From the NCBI GenBank assembly GCA_025457805.1, contig JALOTR010000118.1, positions 1-7,444 on the forward strand: 7,444 nucleotides of DNA, written 5' to 3'. Position numbers and translations under genes: made by a program. Origin of the DNA: Akkermansiaceae bacterium (lineage in GTDB: Bacteria > Verrucomicrobiota > Verrucomicrobiia > Verrucomicrobiales > Akkermansiaceae). Below, piece after piece: positions 1 to 6,613 of the stretch (positions are counted from its first letter, which is position 1; the number at the start of each line of letters is the position of its first letter). The notes beneath the pieces are model-generated. The model was not told where the DNA came from, did no database searches, and saw only the letters and a list, made by a program, of their open reading frames with translations.

Positions 1-174
1 GCCGCTCACTTTCAAGGCTCCGTCTTCGACCGTGAAGCAACCCGGCGTCTCCTCATTCGACTTCCAACCACTGAGGTCCTTGCCGTTGAAAATCGATACA
101 AACCCTTCACCCGCCATGGCGGACGACACCCACATTCCGACGGCGGCTGCCATCCATTTCGTTAAATTTTTCAT
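1..174 (-). CDS. DUF1080 (3-keto-disaccharide hydrolase-type) secreted protein, N-terminal fragment
   Basis: This is the first 58 codons of a gene that runs off the left edge of the window. It starts at ATG 174-172. The protein opens with a Sec signal peptide: a basic start (MKNLTKW), a hydrophobic stretch, and an A-M-A cleavage site at residues 19-21. The mature part begins at once with FVSIFNGKDLSGW (residues 25-37), the hallmark opening of the DUF1080 fold, a concanavalin-like beta sandwich. Some DUF1080 proteins act on 3-keto-glycosides as hydrolases or lyases, cleaving a sugar already oxidised at C3; others remain uncharacterised. The enzyme should act in the periplasm or outside the cell. 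Its neighbour upstream in transcription is a Gfo/Idh/MocA oxidoreductase, the class that makes 3-keto sugars, which supports a paired role. There is no clear Shine-Dalgarno sequence. The active-site region lies outside the window, so catalytic competence cannot be judged. Confidence 0.85.
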   Translation of the reverse strand, partial: MKNLTKWMAAAVGMWVSSAMAGEGFVSIFNGKDLSGWKSNEETPGCFTVEDGALKVSG

Positions 175-181
175 TTTTGAT

Positions 182-210
182 GTTATCTATTTTGGTTTCA
201 TTCTTGTCCA
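182..210 (-). promoter_or_regulatory. Candidate sigma-70-like promoter for the DUF1080 gene, possibly leaderless
   Basis: Read on the minus strand, TGGACA (210-205; 5 of 6 matches to the -35 consensus) is followed after exactly 17 bases by GATAAC (187-182; 4 of 6 matches to the -10 consensus). Only seven bases separate the -10 box from the ATG at 174, so initiation would fall at or next to the start codon and leave little or no leader. That would fit the absence of a Shine-Dalgarno sequence. The region is AT-rich and such matches occur by chance. The gene could instead be transcribed with the oxidoreductase upstream of it. Confidence 0.25.
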
Positions 211-247
211 GCAGGGCTTGCAGATTCCACCGCTCGGACGGATAGAT

Positions 248-288
248 TTTCCAGTCGTTTCGATGACGGTCGATCGATGGGGTGGAAA
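248..288 (-). repeat. Imperfect inverted repeat downstream of the oxidoreductase stop codon
   Basis: An outer 6-base stem (TTTCCA at 248-253 with TGGAAA at 283-288) encloses an inner 5-base stem (TCGAT at 260-264 with ATCGA at 273-277) around an 8-base loop. The structure begins six bases after the oxidoreductase stop codon. In the transcript it would be a two-part hairpin with an internal loop of 6 and 5 bases. No run of U follows, so it is not a classic intrinsic terminator. It could be a 3'-end-stabilising structure, or chance. Confidence 0.3.
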
Positions 289-293
289 GTCCT

Positions 294-1658
294 TCAAGTG
301 AGCTTCGGCTCCCATCCGTTGCGGTATTGGCGTTTGATCAAACTCTCCACTTCCGACAAGCCACGGGCATTTAGATTCCGGGTATCCCAGTCGATTTTTT
401 TGTCGAGGCGGACGGCGAGGTTGCCAGCCAGCACCATTTCGGTGAGCGGGCCGGCCTGATCCTCGAAATTGGACACCGGCTTGGGACCCTCGCCGCGGAT
501 CGCAAGGCAAAGTTCCCGGGTGGGGCCGCCTTTGACGCGTTCGAAGACTTTCGGAATGCTCCGGGCTTTTTCCATGAGTGATTCCGGAAAGAGGACGGGG
601 GCCGTGCTGCAGTAGGCGTCATTGAAGAAAATGATGCCCTCGCTGCCGATGAAGACCTGGCCGAACTGGGGATTGAGTTTGACGTCGGCGGGAAGTCCGG
701 GAGGACGGACGAAGTCTTTGTCGGTATTTGGATCCGCGACTCCATCCTGCCAGAACACCTTGACGGCGGCGCGTTTCCCCTTGGCCGGGAAATGATAGAC
801 GAGACTGGAGCGCTTCGGCGCGAAGGTATCATCGAACTCCGAGACCTTGCTGGCCTCGACGATAAAATCGCCCTTGAGATCGAGCGCCCAGAACGCGGAG
901 TTCATGCAGTGGCAGCCGATGTCACCAAGCGCACCGCAACCGTAGTCCCAGAAACCACGCCATGCGAACGGATGGATCGCTGTGCTGTAAGGACGGTCAG
1001 TCGCAACTGTGCCTTGCCATACATCCCAGTTGAGTGTGTCCGGAACAGGTGCCGGCGGCAATGCGATGCCGGGGCCCTGCGGCCAGATCGGGCGGTTCGT
1101 CCAGTAGTGGACTTCTTTTACCTCGCCGATCAACCCTGCCTCGATCCATTCGCGAAGCAGGCGGGTGCCCTGCATGGTGGCCCCCTGGTTTCCCATCACC
1201 GTCAGCACTCCCTTTTCCTTGGCGTAGTTGGCAAGAGCACGGGTTTCCCAAAGATTGTTAGATAATGGTTTCTGGACCATGACGGGCTTGCCGAGGCGGA
1301 TCGCTTCCATGGCGATCGGGAAATGCATGTGGTCGGGAGTCGATACGGTGACCACATCGATCTTGTCAGCGACCTCGGCGAACATCTCGCGGTAGTCGGA
1401 GAAAAATCGGGCATCGGGAAATTTCTCCATCGCCTCCCCCGCCTTGGTCCGGTCCACATCGCAAAGGAAAGCGATCCGGTTGCCGGGGGCGATTTCGGAG
1501 ATGTCGCTGCGGCCCTTTCCTCCACAGCCGATCGCGGCGACGTTGAGGGCGGCCGGAGCCTCCTTGCCGAAGAGAAGGTTCGGGGCGAACAATCCGCCGG
1601 TCAGAGCGGTGGCGGACTTGAGAAAATGGCGGCGACTGGTGGACGGATTCATGATCAT
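294..1658 (-). CDS. Gfo/Idh/MocA family oxidoreductase with TAT signal
   Basis: The 454-residue protein is a complete NAD(P)-dependent sugar oxidoreductase-like enzyme. Its N-terminus has a twin-arginine motif, SRRHFLK (residues 8-14), before a hydrophobic segment ending near LLFG (31). It should therefore be exported folded with its cofactor already bound. The Rossmann dinucleotide-binding motif GCGGKG is at 44-49, and the beta strand ending in CDVD is at 66-69. Where the family usually has EKP there is QKP (129-131): the lysine is kept and the glutamate replaced. GDIGCH (245-250) supplies the conserved Asp and His of the C-terminal sugar-binding domain. Length and the ending (YRNGWE) suit the secreted branch common in Planctomycetota and Verrucomicrobiota. 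The first ATG (1658) is preferred over the one two codons later because GAAG lies seven bases upstream. Substrate is unknown. With a DUF1080 gene next, C3 oxidation of a glycoside is a reasonable inference; inositol or other polyol oxidation is the alternative. Confidence 0.93.
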   Translation of the reverse strand: MIMNPSTSRRHFLKSATALTGGLFAPNLLFGKEAPAALNVAAIGCGGKGRSDISEIAPGNRIAFLCDVDRTKAGEAMEKFPDARFFSDYREMFAEVADKIDVVTVSTPDHMHFPIAMEAIRLGKPVMVQKPLSNNLWETRALANYAKEKGVLTVMGNQGATMQGTRLLREWIEAGLIGEVKEVHYWTNRPIWPQGPGIALPPAPVPDTLNWDVWQGTVATDRPYSTAIHPFAWRGFWDYGCGALGDIGCHCMNSAFWALDLKGDFIVEASKVSEFDDTFAPKRSSLVYHFPAKGKRAAVKVFWQDGVADPNTDKDFVRPPGLPADVKLNPQFGQVFIGSEGIIFFNDAYCSTAPVLFPESLMEKARSIPKVFERVKGGPTRELCLAIRGEGPKPVSNFEDQAGPLTEMVLAGNLAVRLDKKIDWDTRNLNARGLSEVESLIKRQYRNGWEPKLT

Positions 1659-1697
1659 AGATAATCTTCAGGATTAGGGAATGCTGGGTTTAGGGTG

Positions 1698-1725
1698 TTT
1701 CCGTGGAAAGCATACGGAAATTTCC
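1698..1725. promoter_or_regulatory. Symmetrical TTTCC/GGAAA inverted-repeat cluster, candidate operator
   Basis: Four copies of one 5-base unit in alternating orientation are packed into 28 bases: TTTCC (1698-1702), GGAAA (1705-1709), GGAAA (1716-1720) and TTTCC (1721-1725). The arrangement contains a 7-base inverted repeat (TTTCCGT at 1698-1704 with ACGGAAA at 1714-1720) and a perfect 10-base palindrome, GGAAATTTCC (1716-1725). It lies 40-67 bases upstream of the oxidoreductase start codon and downstream of the candidate promoter. No U tract follows on the minus strand, so it does not look like a terminator. A repressor-binding site or a 5'-leader RNA structure is more likely. Confidence 0.35.
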
Positions 1726-1766
1726 AAGCGAGGCACAGTCCTCAAAACGACGACAATCTCACGGGT

Positions 1767-1795
1767 TTTATTCACTGCTCCAAATTCAATGACAA
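1767..1795 (-). promoter_or_regulatory. Candidate sigma-70-like promoter for the oxidoreductase gene
   Basis: Read on the minus strand, TTGTCA (1795-1790; 5 of 6 matches to the -35 consensus) and AATAAA (1772-1767; 4 of 6 matches to the -10 consensus) are separated by 17 bases. Transcription would begin near 1760 and give a leader of about 100 bases that carries the TTTCC/GGAAA inverted-repeat cluster. The 148-base gap after the isomerase gene is the largest in the window, which suits a new transcription unit here. It was identified by eye only. Confidence 0.3.
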
Positions 1796-1806
1796 ATCAC
1801 GCAATC

Positions 1807-2748
1807 TCAACTTCCTGGTAGGGTAACCTGCAGAACCGTCGATTCACATGCCGCTTGGAGCGGGGCTGCGCTGCGGGGAACCAAGATGAACTGGCCCTTG
1901 TTGTAGCGCCGTCCTTCAGCGCTCATGAGGGTGCCTTCGGCCACCGATAGAATGGAGAACTTCGTGCGGTCGGGATTGCCGATGGTTTCCCCTGAGGCGA
2001 GCGATTTCTTGTCCGTCCTGAAGTATTCGCAGTTTGCGAGGTTATCGCCGTCGGGGAGATCCATCGCGGGCTCGAAGTCATCGAAGTCGATGCTGGCCAT
2101 CGACTGATCGACGTGGAGTTGCCGGGGTTTGCCATTGAGACCAAGGCGGTTCCAGTCGAAGACGCGATAAGTGGTGTCCGAGTTCTGCTGGATCTCATGG
2201 ATCAAGAAGCCTGCGCCAATGGCGTGAAGGCGGCCGGAACGGATGAAGATGGAATCGCCGGGCCGCGGTGTGACGGCATGCACGCATTGCTCGACGCTGC
2301 CGCCCTCGATGGCCTTCTCGAAATCCGCCCGGGTGATGCCTTGCTTCAGGCCGACGTAGAGTTTTGCGCCGGGTTCGCAGTCTGCGATATACCACATCTC
2401 GGTTTTCGGTTCGCCACCAAGTTGCGAGGCGAGATGGGCGGGCGGATGAACTTGGATCGAAAGATCGTCGCGGGCGTCCAAGACCTTGATGAGAATGGGA
2501 AAACGCGGATACTTTTCGTATCCGGTGCCGAAGATCTCCTCGCGGCGGGCGGTCCAGAGTTGATGCAGCGTTTGACCGGCGAGCGGTCCCTCATCGACGA
2601 CAGATTGTTCTCCCTCACGATCAACGATTTCCCATGACTCGCCATAGGGTTTGTCGGGATCGGGCAGGCTGCGATGATAGACGCGTACGAGCTCGCGCCC
2701 GCCCCAAACGCGTTCCATGTAGAGTGGCTTGAAGGTGATTGGATTCAT
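1807..2748 (-). CDS. manA: Mannose-6-phosphate isomerase, type I (short ManA-like form)
   Basis: This zinc enzyme interconverts mannose 6-phosphate and fructose 6-phosphate in the cytoplasm, feeding mannose into glycolysis. At 313 residues it matches the short Bacillus-type class I enzymes rather than the roughly 390-residue E. coli form. The opening FKPLYMERVWGG (residues 7-17... of the family start) is typical. The metal ligands are visible: Q99 and H101 in IQVHPP, E117 in TEMWYI, and H175 in GRLHAIG. R195 in YRVFDW is the expected active-site arginine. The C-terminal third is a second cupin domain, including YNKGQFILVP (282-291). There is no signal peptide, unlike the genes around it. It follows the GH92 gene after 60 bases, consistent with an operon in which released mannose is imported, phosphorylated and isomerised. 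The start codon has no obvious Shine-Dalgarno sequence. The family call is secure; the physiological substrate is inferred. Confidence 0.95.
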   Translation of the reverse strand: MNPITFKPLYMERVWGGRELVRVYHRSLPDPDKPYGESWEIVDREGEQSVVDEGPLAGQTLHQLWTARREEIFGTGYEKYPRFPILIKVLDARDDLSIQVHPPAHLASQLGGEPKTEMWYIADCEPGAKLYVGLKQGITRADFEKAIEGGSVEQCVHAVTPRPGDSIFIRSGRLHAIGAGFLIHEIQQNSDTTYRVFDWNRLGLNGKPRQLHVDQSMASIDFDDFEPAMDLPDGDNLANCEYFRTDKKSLASGETIGNPDRTKFSILSVAEGTLMSAEGRRYNKGQFILVPRSAAPLQAACESTVLQVTLPGS

Positions 2749-2808
2749 TTTGGATAGCGAGCGTTAGAAGGTTTGGCCTGTTTACAGCAGGCTGATGGTT
2801 GCGGGTTG

Positions 2809-5115
2809 TCAATCTTTCAGACTCACGTTGCGAATCACTTTGCCAAGACCAGATTTCACCCGGCTTTCCGGCCCTGATGCCCACTTGGTGAGTGGATCCG
2901 AAGTCATTTCAAAAGTCAGCTCCCCGCCGTCGGCGATCTGCGGGTGCAGGAGATAGGTCTTGTTGAATTCCGCGTCATTCAGGCTGGCGCTTCGAATGTA
3001 GGGACGTTGAGGGCCATTGGTCTTTGCGTTGATGACGAAGGTTTTCCCGTTAGGCAGGTGGATGGTGGCCTTGTCAAAGAGCGGGCTACCGATCTGGTAC
3101 TCGGTGGTGCCCGGGCAGACCGGATAGAAGCCAAGCGCGCTGAAGACATACCAGGCCGACATCTGGCCGGTGTCCTCGTCGCCGCAGAAACCGTCGGGCG
3201 TGGGGTGATAGAGACGGGTCATCACCTCGCGCACGCGCGCCTGGGTTTTCCACGGCTGGCCGGCGTAGTTATAGAGATATGGCATGTGTTGGATCGGCTG
3301 GTTGCCGTGGGCGTATTGGCCCATGTTGAGCGCAACCATCTCGGTCATCTCGTGGATCATGTGGCCGTAACTGCCGACATTCACATCCGGCGGCGTGAAG
3401 AAGACAACGTCAAGTTGGCGGGCGAAGGCCTCCTCGCCGCCGAAAAGCTTGATCAGGCCGGGGACGTCCTGGAAAACGCTCCATGTCCAGTGCCATGAGT
3501 TGCCTTCGGTGAAGGGGCCGCCCCACTCGACAGGATCAAAATTATCCGACCACGACCCATCGGCCTTGCGGCCGCGCACGAGACCGAGTTTCGGATCAAA
3601 AACGTTTTGGTAGTTCATCGCGTCCTTGGCGAACTCGTCGGCCTCGGCGTGGCGGCCAATGGCACGGGCGAGCACGGCGGCACAGAAATCGCCATAGGCA
3701 TACTCCAATGTCTTGGCGGTAGCTTCCTTGAACCCGGGAAACGGCACCCAACCGTTTTTCTGATAGGGCCCGGCACCATCGCGGCCGATCGAGCGAATTT
3801 CACCGGGGGGCTGTGTGTTGGCATCATGGACCATGGCGTCCACCGCCTTGTGGGCATCGAAGCGGGTGATGCCCTTGACCCAAGCATCGGCCATCAGCGA
3901 GAACGAGTGGTTGCCGATCATGCAAGGGCGGTGGCCAGGGCTCGACCATGATGGCAGCCAACCGCTTTGCTCGTAGGCAGCCAGATTTCCTCGCAGGATT
4001 TCCGCGCTGATTTCCGGGAACAGCAGATTGTAAAGCGGATGCGAGGCGCGGAAGGTGTCCCAGTAGCCGGTATCGGTGTAGAGCGTGCCGGAATAAATCT
4101 TGCCATCGTAGGGACTGAAATAGACCGGCTTGTTGTTTTCGTCGAATTCGAAGAATCGGTGGGGGAAAATGACACTTCGATAGACCGCGCTGTAAAAAGT
4201 GCGGCGTTGTTCCTCGGTGCCGCCCTCGATTCGGATGCGATTGAGCGTGGAATTCCATGTCTCATCCGCTGCAGCAAGAACGGCGTCGAAATCACGCCTG
4301 CCGATTTCGCGGTCGAGATTCCGCTGCGCTTGGTCAGGACTGATGTAGGACGAGGCGACCTTGCAGGTGATGGCCTCACCCTTGCCGACCTTGAACTTCA
4401 GATACGCGCCGACGTGTTCGGCGGCGAGTTTGGGCTTACCCTCATGGATGGCTTCCGGCGTCCAAGTGCCGAGCGCGGTGAAGGAGCGGTCGAACTCAAT
4501 CACGAAGTAGTTGGCAAAATTCTTTGGCACACCGCCGACGTGGCTGCGGCAGATGCCGACGATCTTGTTTTGCTCCGGTAGTATCTCCACTTCGGAGCCT
4601 TTGTTGAATGCATCGAGCACGATGTAACCATCGCCGCTCTCCTCGAAGGTGAAACGAAAACTCGCAGCCCGCTCAGTGGGAGTCACCTCCATCTTCGCCT
4701 TCCATGTATCAAGGCGGACGCTGTAATAACTTGGCCGCACGATCTCGTTCTCATGGCTGAATTCCGAGGCGCGATCCTCTTCCGTCACGGCGAGTTTACC
4801 GAACACCGGCATCAGCGAGAAATTCGCATAGTCACCGATCCACGGACTGGGTTGGTGCGTCTGGCGGATGCCACGGAGTTTGTTCTGACGGTATTGATAG
4901 AAAAACGGATCTTTCGCCGGCTGGGTATAGGGTGCCCATTTATTCATCGGGAAGGGCAGCGAAATGGCCGGATAGGTGTTGCCATGCGAGAACTCGCGCA
5001 CGGAATCCGTGCCTTGGAGGGGATTCGCGAGGTGGACCGGACTGATGGGTTCTGCCCCTATCAGGGCCGCCGCGCCAGCGCAGAGTGACATCAGGACAAG
5101 TCGCTGTGTATTCAT
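2809..5115 (-). CDS. Glycoside hydrolase family 92 alpha-mannosidase, exported
   Basis: GH92 enzymes are calcium-dependent inverting exo-alpha-mannosidases. I start the protein at ATG 5115 (768 residues, normal for the family) because this gives a clean Sec signal peptide ending ALIGA (residues 17-21). A GTG at 5187 would add 24 polar residues and overlap the previous gene. Family landmarks in order are W92 (SPWIGDY), GYWDTFR (350-356), TEGNSW with E537, HEMTEM with H588-E589, HGNQP (603-607), and GDEDTGQMSAWY (645-656) with D646 and D648. Spacing matches the residues I recall for Bacteroides BT3990: W88, acid E533, H584-E585, and D642/D644 as base. The retained Trp and His-Glu pair point to alpha-1,2 linkages. 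Most homologues have GNEP where this protein has GNQP. It sits 40 bases after a sulfatase gene and 60 before the mannose-6-phosphate isomerase gene, so mannose is the likely product. The enzyme should act in the periplasm. Confidence 0.95.
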   Translation of the reverse strand: MNTQRLVLMSLCAGAAALIGAEPISPVHLANPLQGTDSVREFSHGNTYPAISLPFPMNKWAPYTQPAKDPFFYQYRQNKLRGIRQTHQPSPWIGDYANFSLMPVFGKLAVTEEDRASEFSHENEIVRPSYYSVRLDTWKAKMEVTPTERAASFRFTFEESGDGYIVLDAFNKGSEVEILPEQNKIVGICRSHVGGVPKNFANYFVIEFDRSFTALGTWTPEAIHEGKPKLAAEHVGAYLKFKVGKGEAITCKVASSYISPDQAQRNLDREIGRRDFDAVLAAADETWNSTLNRIRIEGGTEEQRRTFYSAVYRSVIFPHRFFEFDENNKPVYFSPYDGKIYSGTLYTDTGYWDTFRASHPLYNLLFPEISAEILRGNLAAYEQSGWLPSWSSPGHRPCMIGNHSFSLMADAWVKGITRFDAHKAVDAMVHDANTQPPGEIRSIGRDGAGPYQKNGWVPFPGFKEATAKTLEYAYGDFCAAVLARAIGRHAEADEFAKDAMNYQNVFDPKLGLVRGRKADGSWSDNFDPVEWGGPFTEGNSWHWTWSVFQDVPGLIKLFGGEEAFARQLDVVFFTPPDVNVGSYGHMIHEMTEMVALNMGQYAHGNQPIQHMPYLYNYAGQPWKTQARVREVMTRLYHPTPDGFCGDEDTGQMSAWYVFSALGFYPVCPGTTEYQIGSPLFDKATIHLPNGKTFVINAKTNGPQRPYIRSASLNDAEFNKTYLLHPQIADGGELTFEMTSDPLTKWASGPESRVKSGLGKVIRNVSLKD

Positions 5116-5155
5116 CGTTTGAATTCGTCGCATGGTTGAGATGTGGGAAAGCCTG

Positions 5156-6613
5156 TCATTTCCGGCTGAAACCGCGCGCTTGGTCACCGCTCAGAATTCC
5201 AGTTAGATCACGAACGAGTTCCGGGTGATCCGCCGACACATCGTGTGTCTCGCCGGGATCATTCCTGAGGTTGAAGAGTTGGGGGTGGCCGGGATCTTCC
5301 GGGGACTTGCGCCGCTTGCCGTCCTTGGCTGCGATGCCGCCGCTGCTTGCGATCAATTTCCAGGGGCCCTTGCGGATGGCATACACGCCCTTGGCGCTTT
5401 GCAACAGCAGGTGCGGACGGATCGGGGATTTCGCGTCACCTAACAAGACCGGCAGGAAATCATAACTGTCCGGACCCGCCGCATCTGGTGTGGGTGGCGG
5501 CAGCAGGGTGTTCACCACCGCCGCCAACGTGGCCAGATAATCGACCGCACCCACGACCTGATCCGAAGTGGACCCCGGTTGGATGTGGCCCGGCCAGCGG
5601 GCGATCCATGGAACACGGAACCCGCCCTCCCAGACATGGTGTTTTCCACCGCGCAAGGGACCGTTGATTTTCAATCCGGCGGCGGCAGCCTGCTCTTCCG
5701 CGCTGCCCGGTTTGCCCAGCACGCCGCCGTTGTCGCTGGTGAAGAACACCAGTGTATTGTCTACGAGTTTCAGGCGCTCCAAGGTGTCGAGGATGCGGCC
5801 GACGCTGCGGTCCAGATCGTGGATGAAATCGCCATAAGGTCCCGCCTTGCTGGTGCCTGCCGACTCCGCGGAAGGCGTGATTTTCTCATGCACGGCGACA
5901 GGGGCAAAATGGAGAAAGAAGGGTTTGGCAGGTGTTTGTTTTTCCAGCCATGACACCGCTTGATCCGCCAAGACACCCTCTGTTTTCGGGTCTTCGCGTT
6001 GCGGAGCATCGAGGCCGATGTTACCGGGGCTGGGTGTGAGTTGAGTGGAGCGCAGGCCGAAGACTTTGTGATCCTCGACAAACGCGCGGGTGACATCGTT
6101 GTGGTTCTGCGGCACGGCGAACTGATAGTCGAATCCGAGCTCCAGCGGACCGGGTTTCAGTTCCTGGGTGTAATCCACCCGCTTGGCCGAGCCATAGCCG
6201 AGATGCCATTTACCAATCATGGCAGTCGCATAGCCTTTTTCCTTGAGCAAGGAGGCGACGGTCGGACGCGTGGGCTCGATGAGGAGCGGGTCGAAGGTGT
6301 TGACCACTTCCCCGCTGTTCAGGGAGGACCGCCAGCAATAACGGCCGGTGACCACAGCATAGCGGGTGGGCGAACAAACCGAACCGGTCGCATAGGCATC
6401 GGTGAAGCGCATGCCCTCGTGCGCCAGGCGGTCGATGTGCGGCGTGCGGATCAAGCCCGGGGCCGCTCCATAACAGCCCACGCTGCCATAGCCAAGATCA
6501 TCGGCGAGAATGATGATGATGTTGGGGTAGCCGTTTGGCGCTGCGGAGTGTGCTAGATGACCACCTAACAACAATACCCCGAGGCATAGGAATTTGATCA
6601 GATGATATTTCAT
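5156..6613 (-). CDS. Formylglycine-dependent sulfatase (arylsulfatase A-like), exported
   Basis: This complete 485-residue type I sulfatase hydrolyses a sulfate ester, presumably on a carbohydrate. A Sec signal peptide (residues 1 to about 23, ending AHS) sends it to the periplasm. The alkaline-phosphatase-like metal site is visible as ADDLGYG (37-43; D38 and D39) and SDNGG (293-297; D294 and N295). C80 in CSPTR (80-84) is the cysteine converted to formylglycine by a maturase that is not in the window. Other active-site markers are GKWHLG (134-139; K135 and H137), H242, and RGGK (321-324). The C-terminal subdomain ends with the usual LFNLRNDPGE (446-455) signature. Its ATG overlaps the stop of the upstream sulfatase gene (ATGA), implying translational coupling; it is followed 40 bases later by the GH92 gene. 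I cannot assign a SulfAtlas subfamily or sulfate position. Confidence 0.95.
   Translation of the reverse strand: MKYHLIKFLCLGVLLLGGHLAHSAAPNGYPNIIIILADDLGYGSVGCYGAAPGLIRTPHIDRLAHEGMRFTDAYATGSVCSPTRYAVVTGRYCWRSSLNSGEVVNTFDPLLIEPTRPTVASLLKEKGYATAMIGKWHLGYGSAKRVDYTQELKPGPLELGFDYQFAVPQNHNDVTRAFVEDHKVFGLRSTQLTPSPGNIGLDAPQREDPKTEGVLADQAVSWLEKQTPAKPFFLHFAPVAVHEKITPSAESAGTSKAGPYGDFIHDLDRSVGRILDTLERLKLVDNTLVFFTSDNGGVLGKPGSAEEQAAAAGLKINGPLRGGKHHVWEGGFRVPWIARWPGHIQPGSTSDQVVGAVDYLATLAAVVNTLLPPPTPDAAGPDSYDFLPVLLGDAKSPIRPHLLLQSAKGVYAIRKGPWKLIASSGGIAAKDGKRRKSPEDPGHPQLFNLRNDPGETHDVSADHPELVRDLTGILSGDQARGFSRK

Noticed and set aside
107..320. A minus-strand open frame through the 175-293 gap reading NDWKIYPSERWNLQALLDK, which looks protein-like.
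   Set aside because: I see no convincing start or ribosome site. It overlaps both neighbouring genes out of frame, and the oxidoreductase already ends in a normal way, so a frameshifted tail is not needed. A protein search with this segment could reopen it.
2776..2792. Small hairpin GCCTG-7-CAGGC between the GH92 and isomerase genes, considered as a terminator.
   Set aside because: The stem is only five base pairs and no U tract follows on the transcribed strand.
2785..2812. A perfect TTGACA (-35 consensus) on the minus strand at the end of the GH92 gene, considered as a promoter for the isomerase gene.
   Set aside because: The best -10-like match (TGTAAA) is 20 bases away, outside the usual 16-18, and the first three bases of the hexamer overlap the GH92 stop region.
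3967..4581. 204-codon open frame on the plus strand opposite the GH92 gene; similar long plus-strand frames occur at 2113-2637, 2944-3498 and 5960-6556.
   Set aside because: Each lies wholly opposite a gene with clear family motifs, and none has a recognisable domain. GC-rich genes commonly produce such antisense frames.
5116..5187. GTG start at 5187 for the GH92 gene, giving 792 residues.
   Set aside because: It overlaps the sulfatase gene by 32 bases and puts 24 polar residues before a good signal peptide that begins at ATG 5115.
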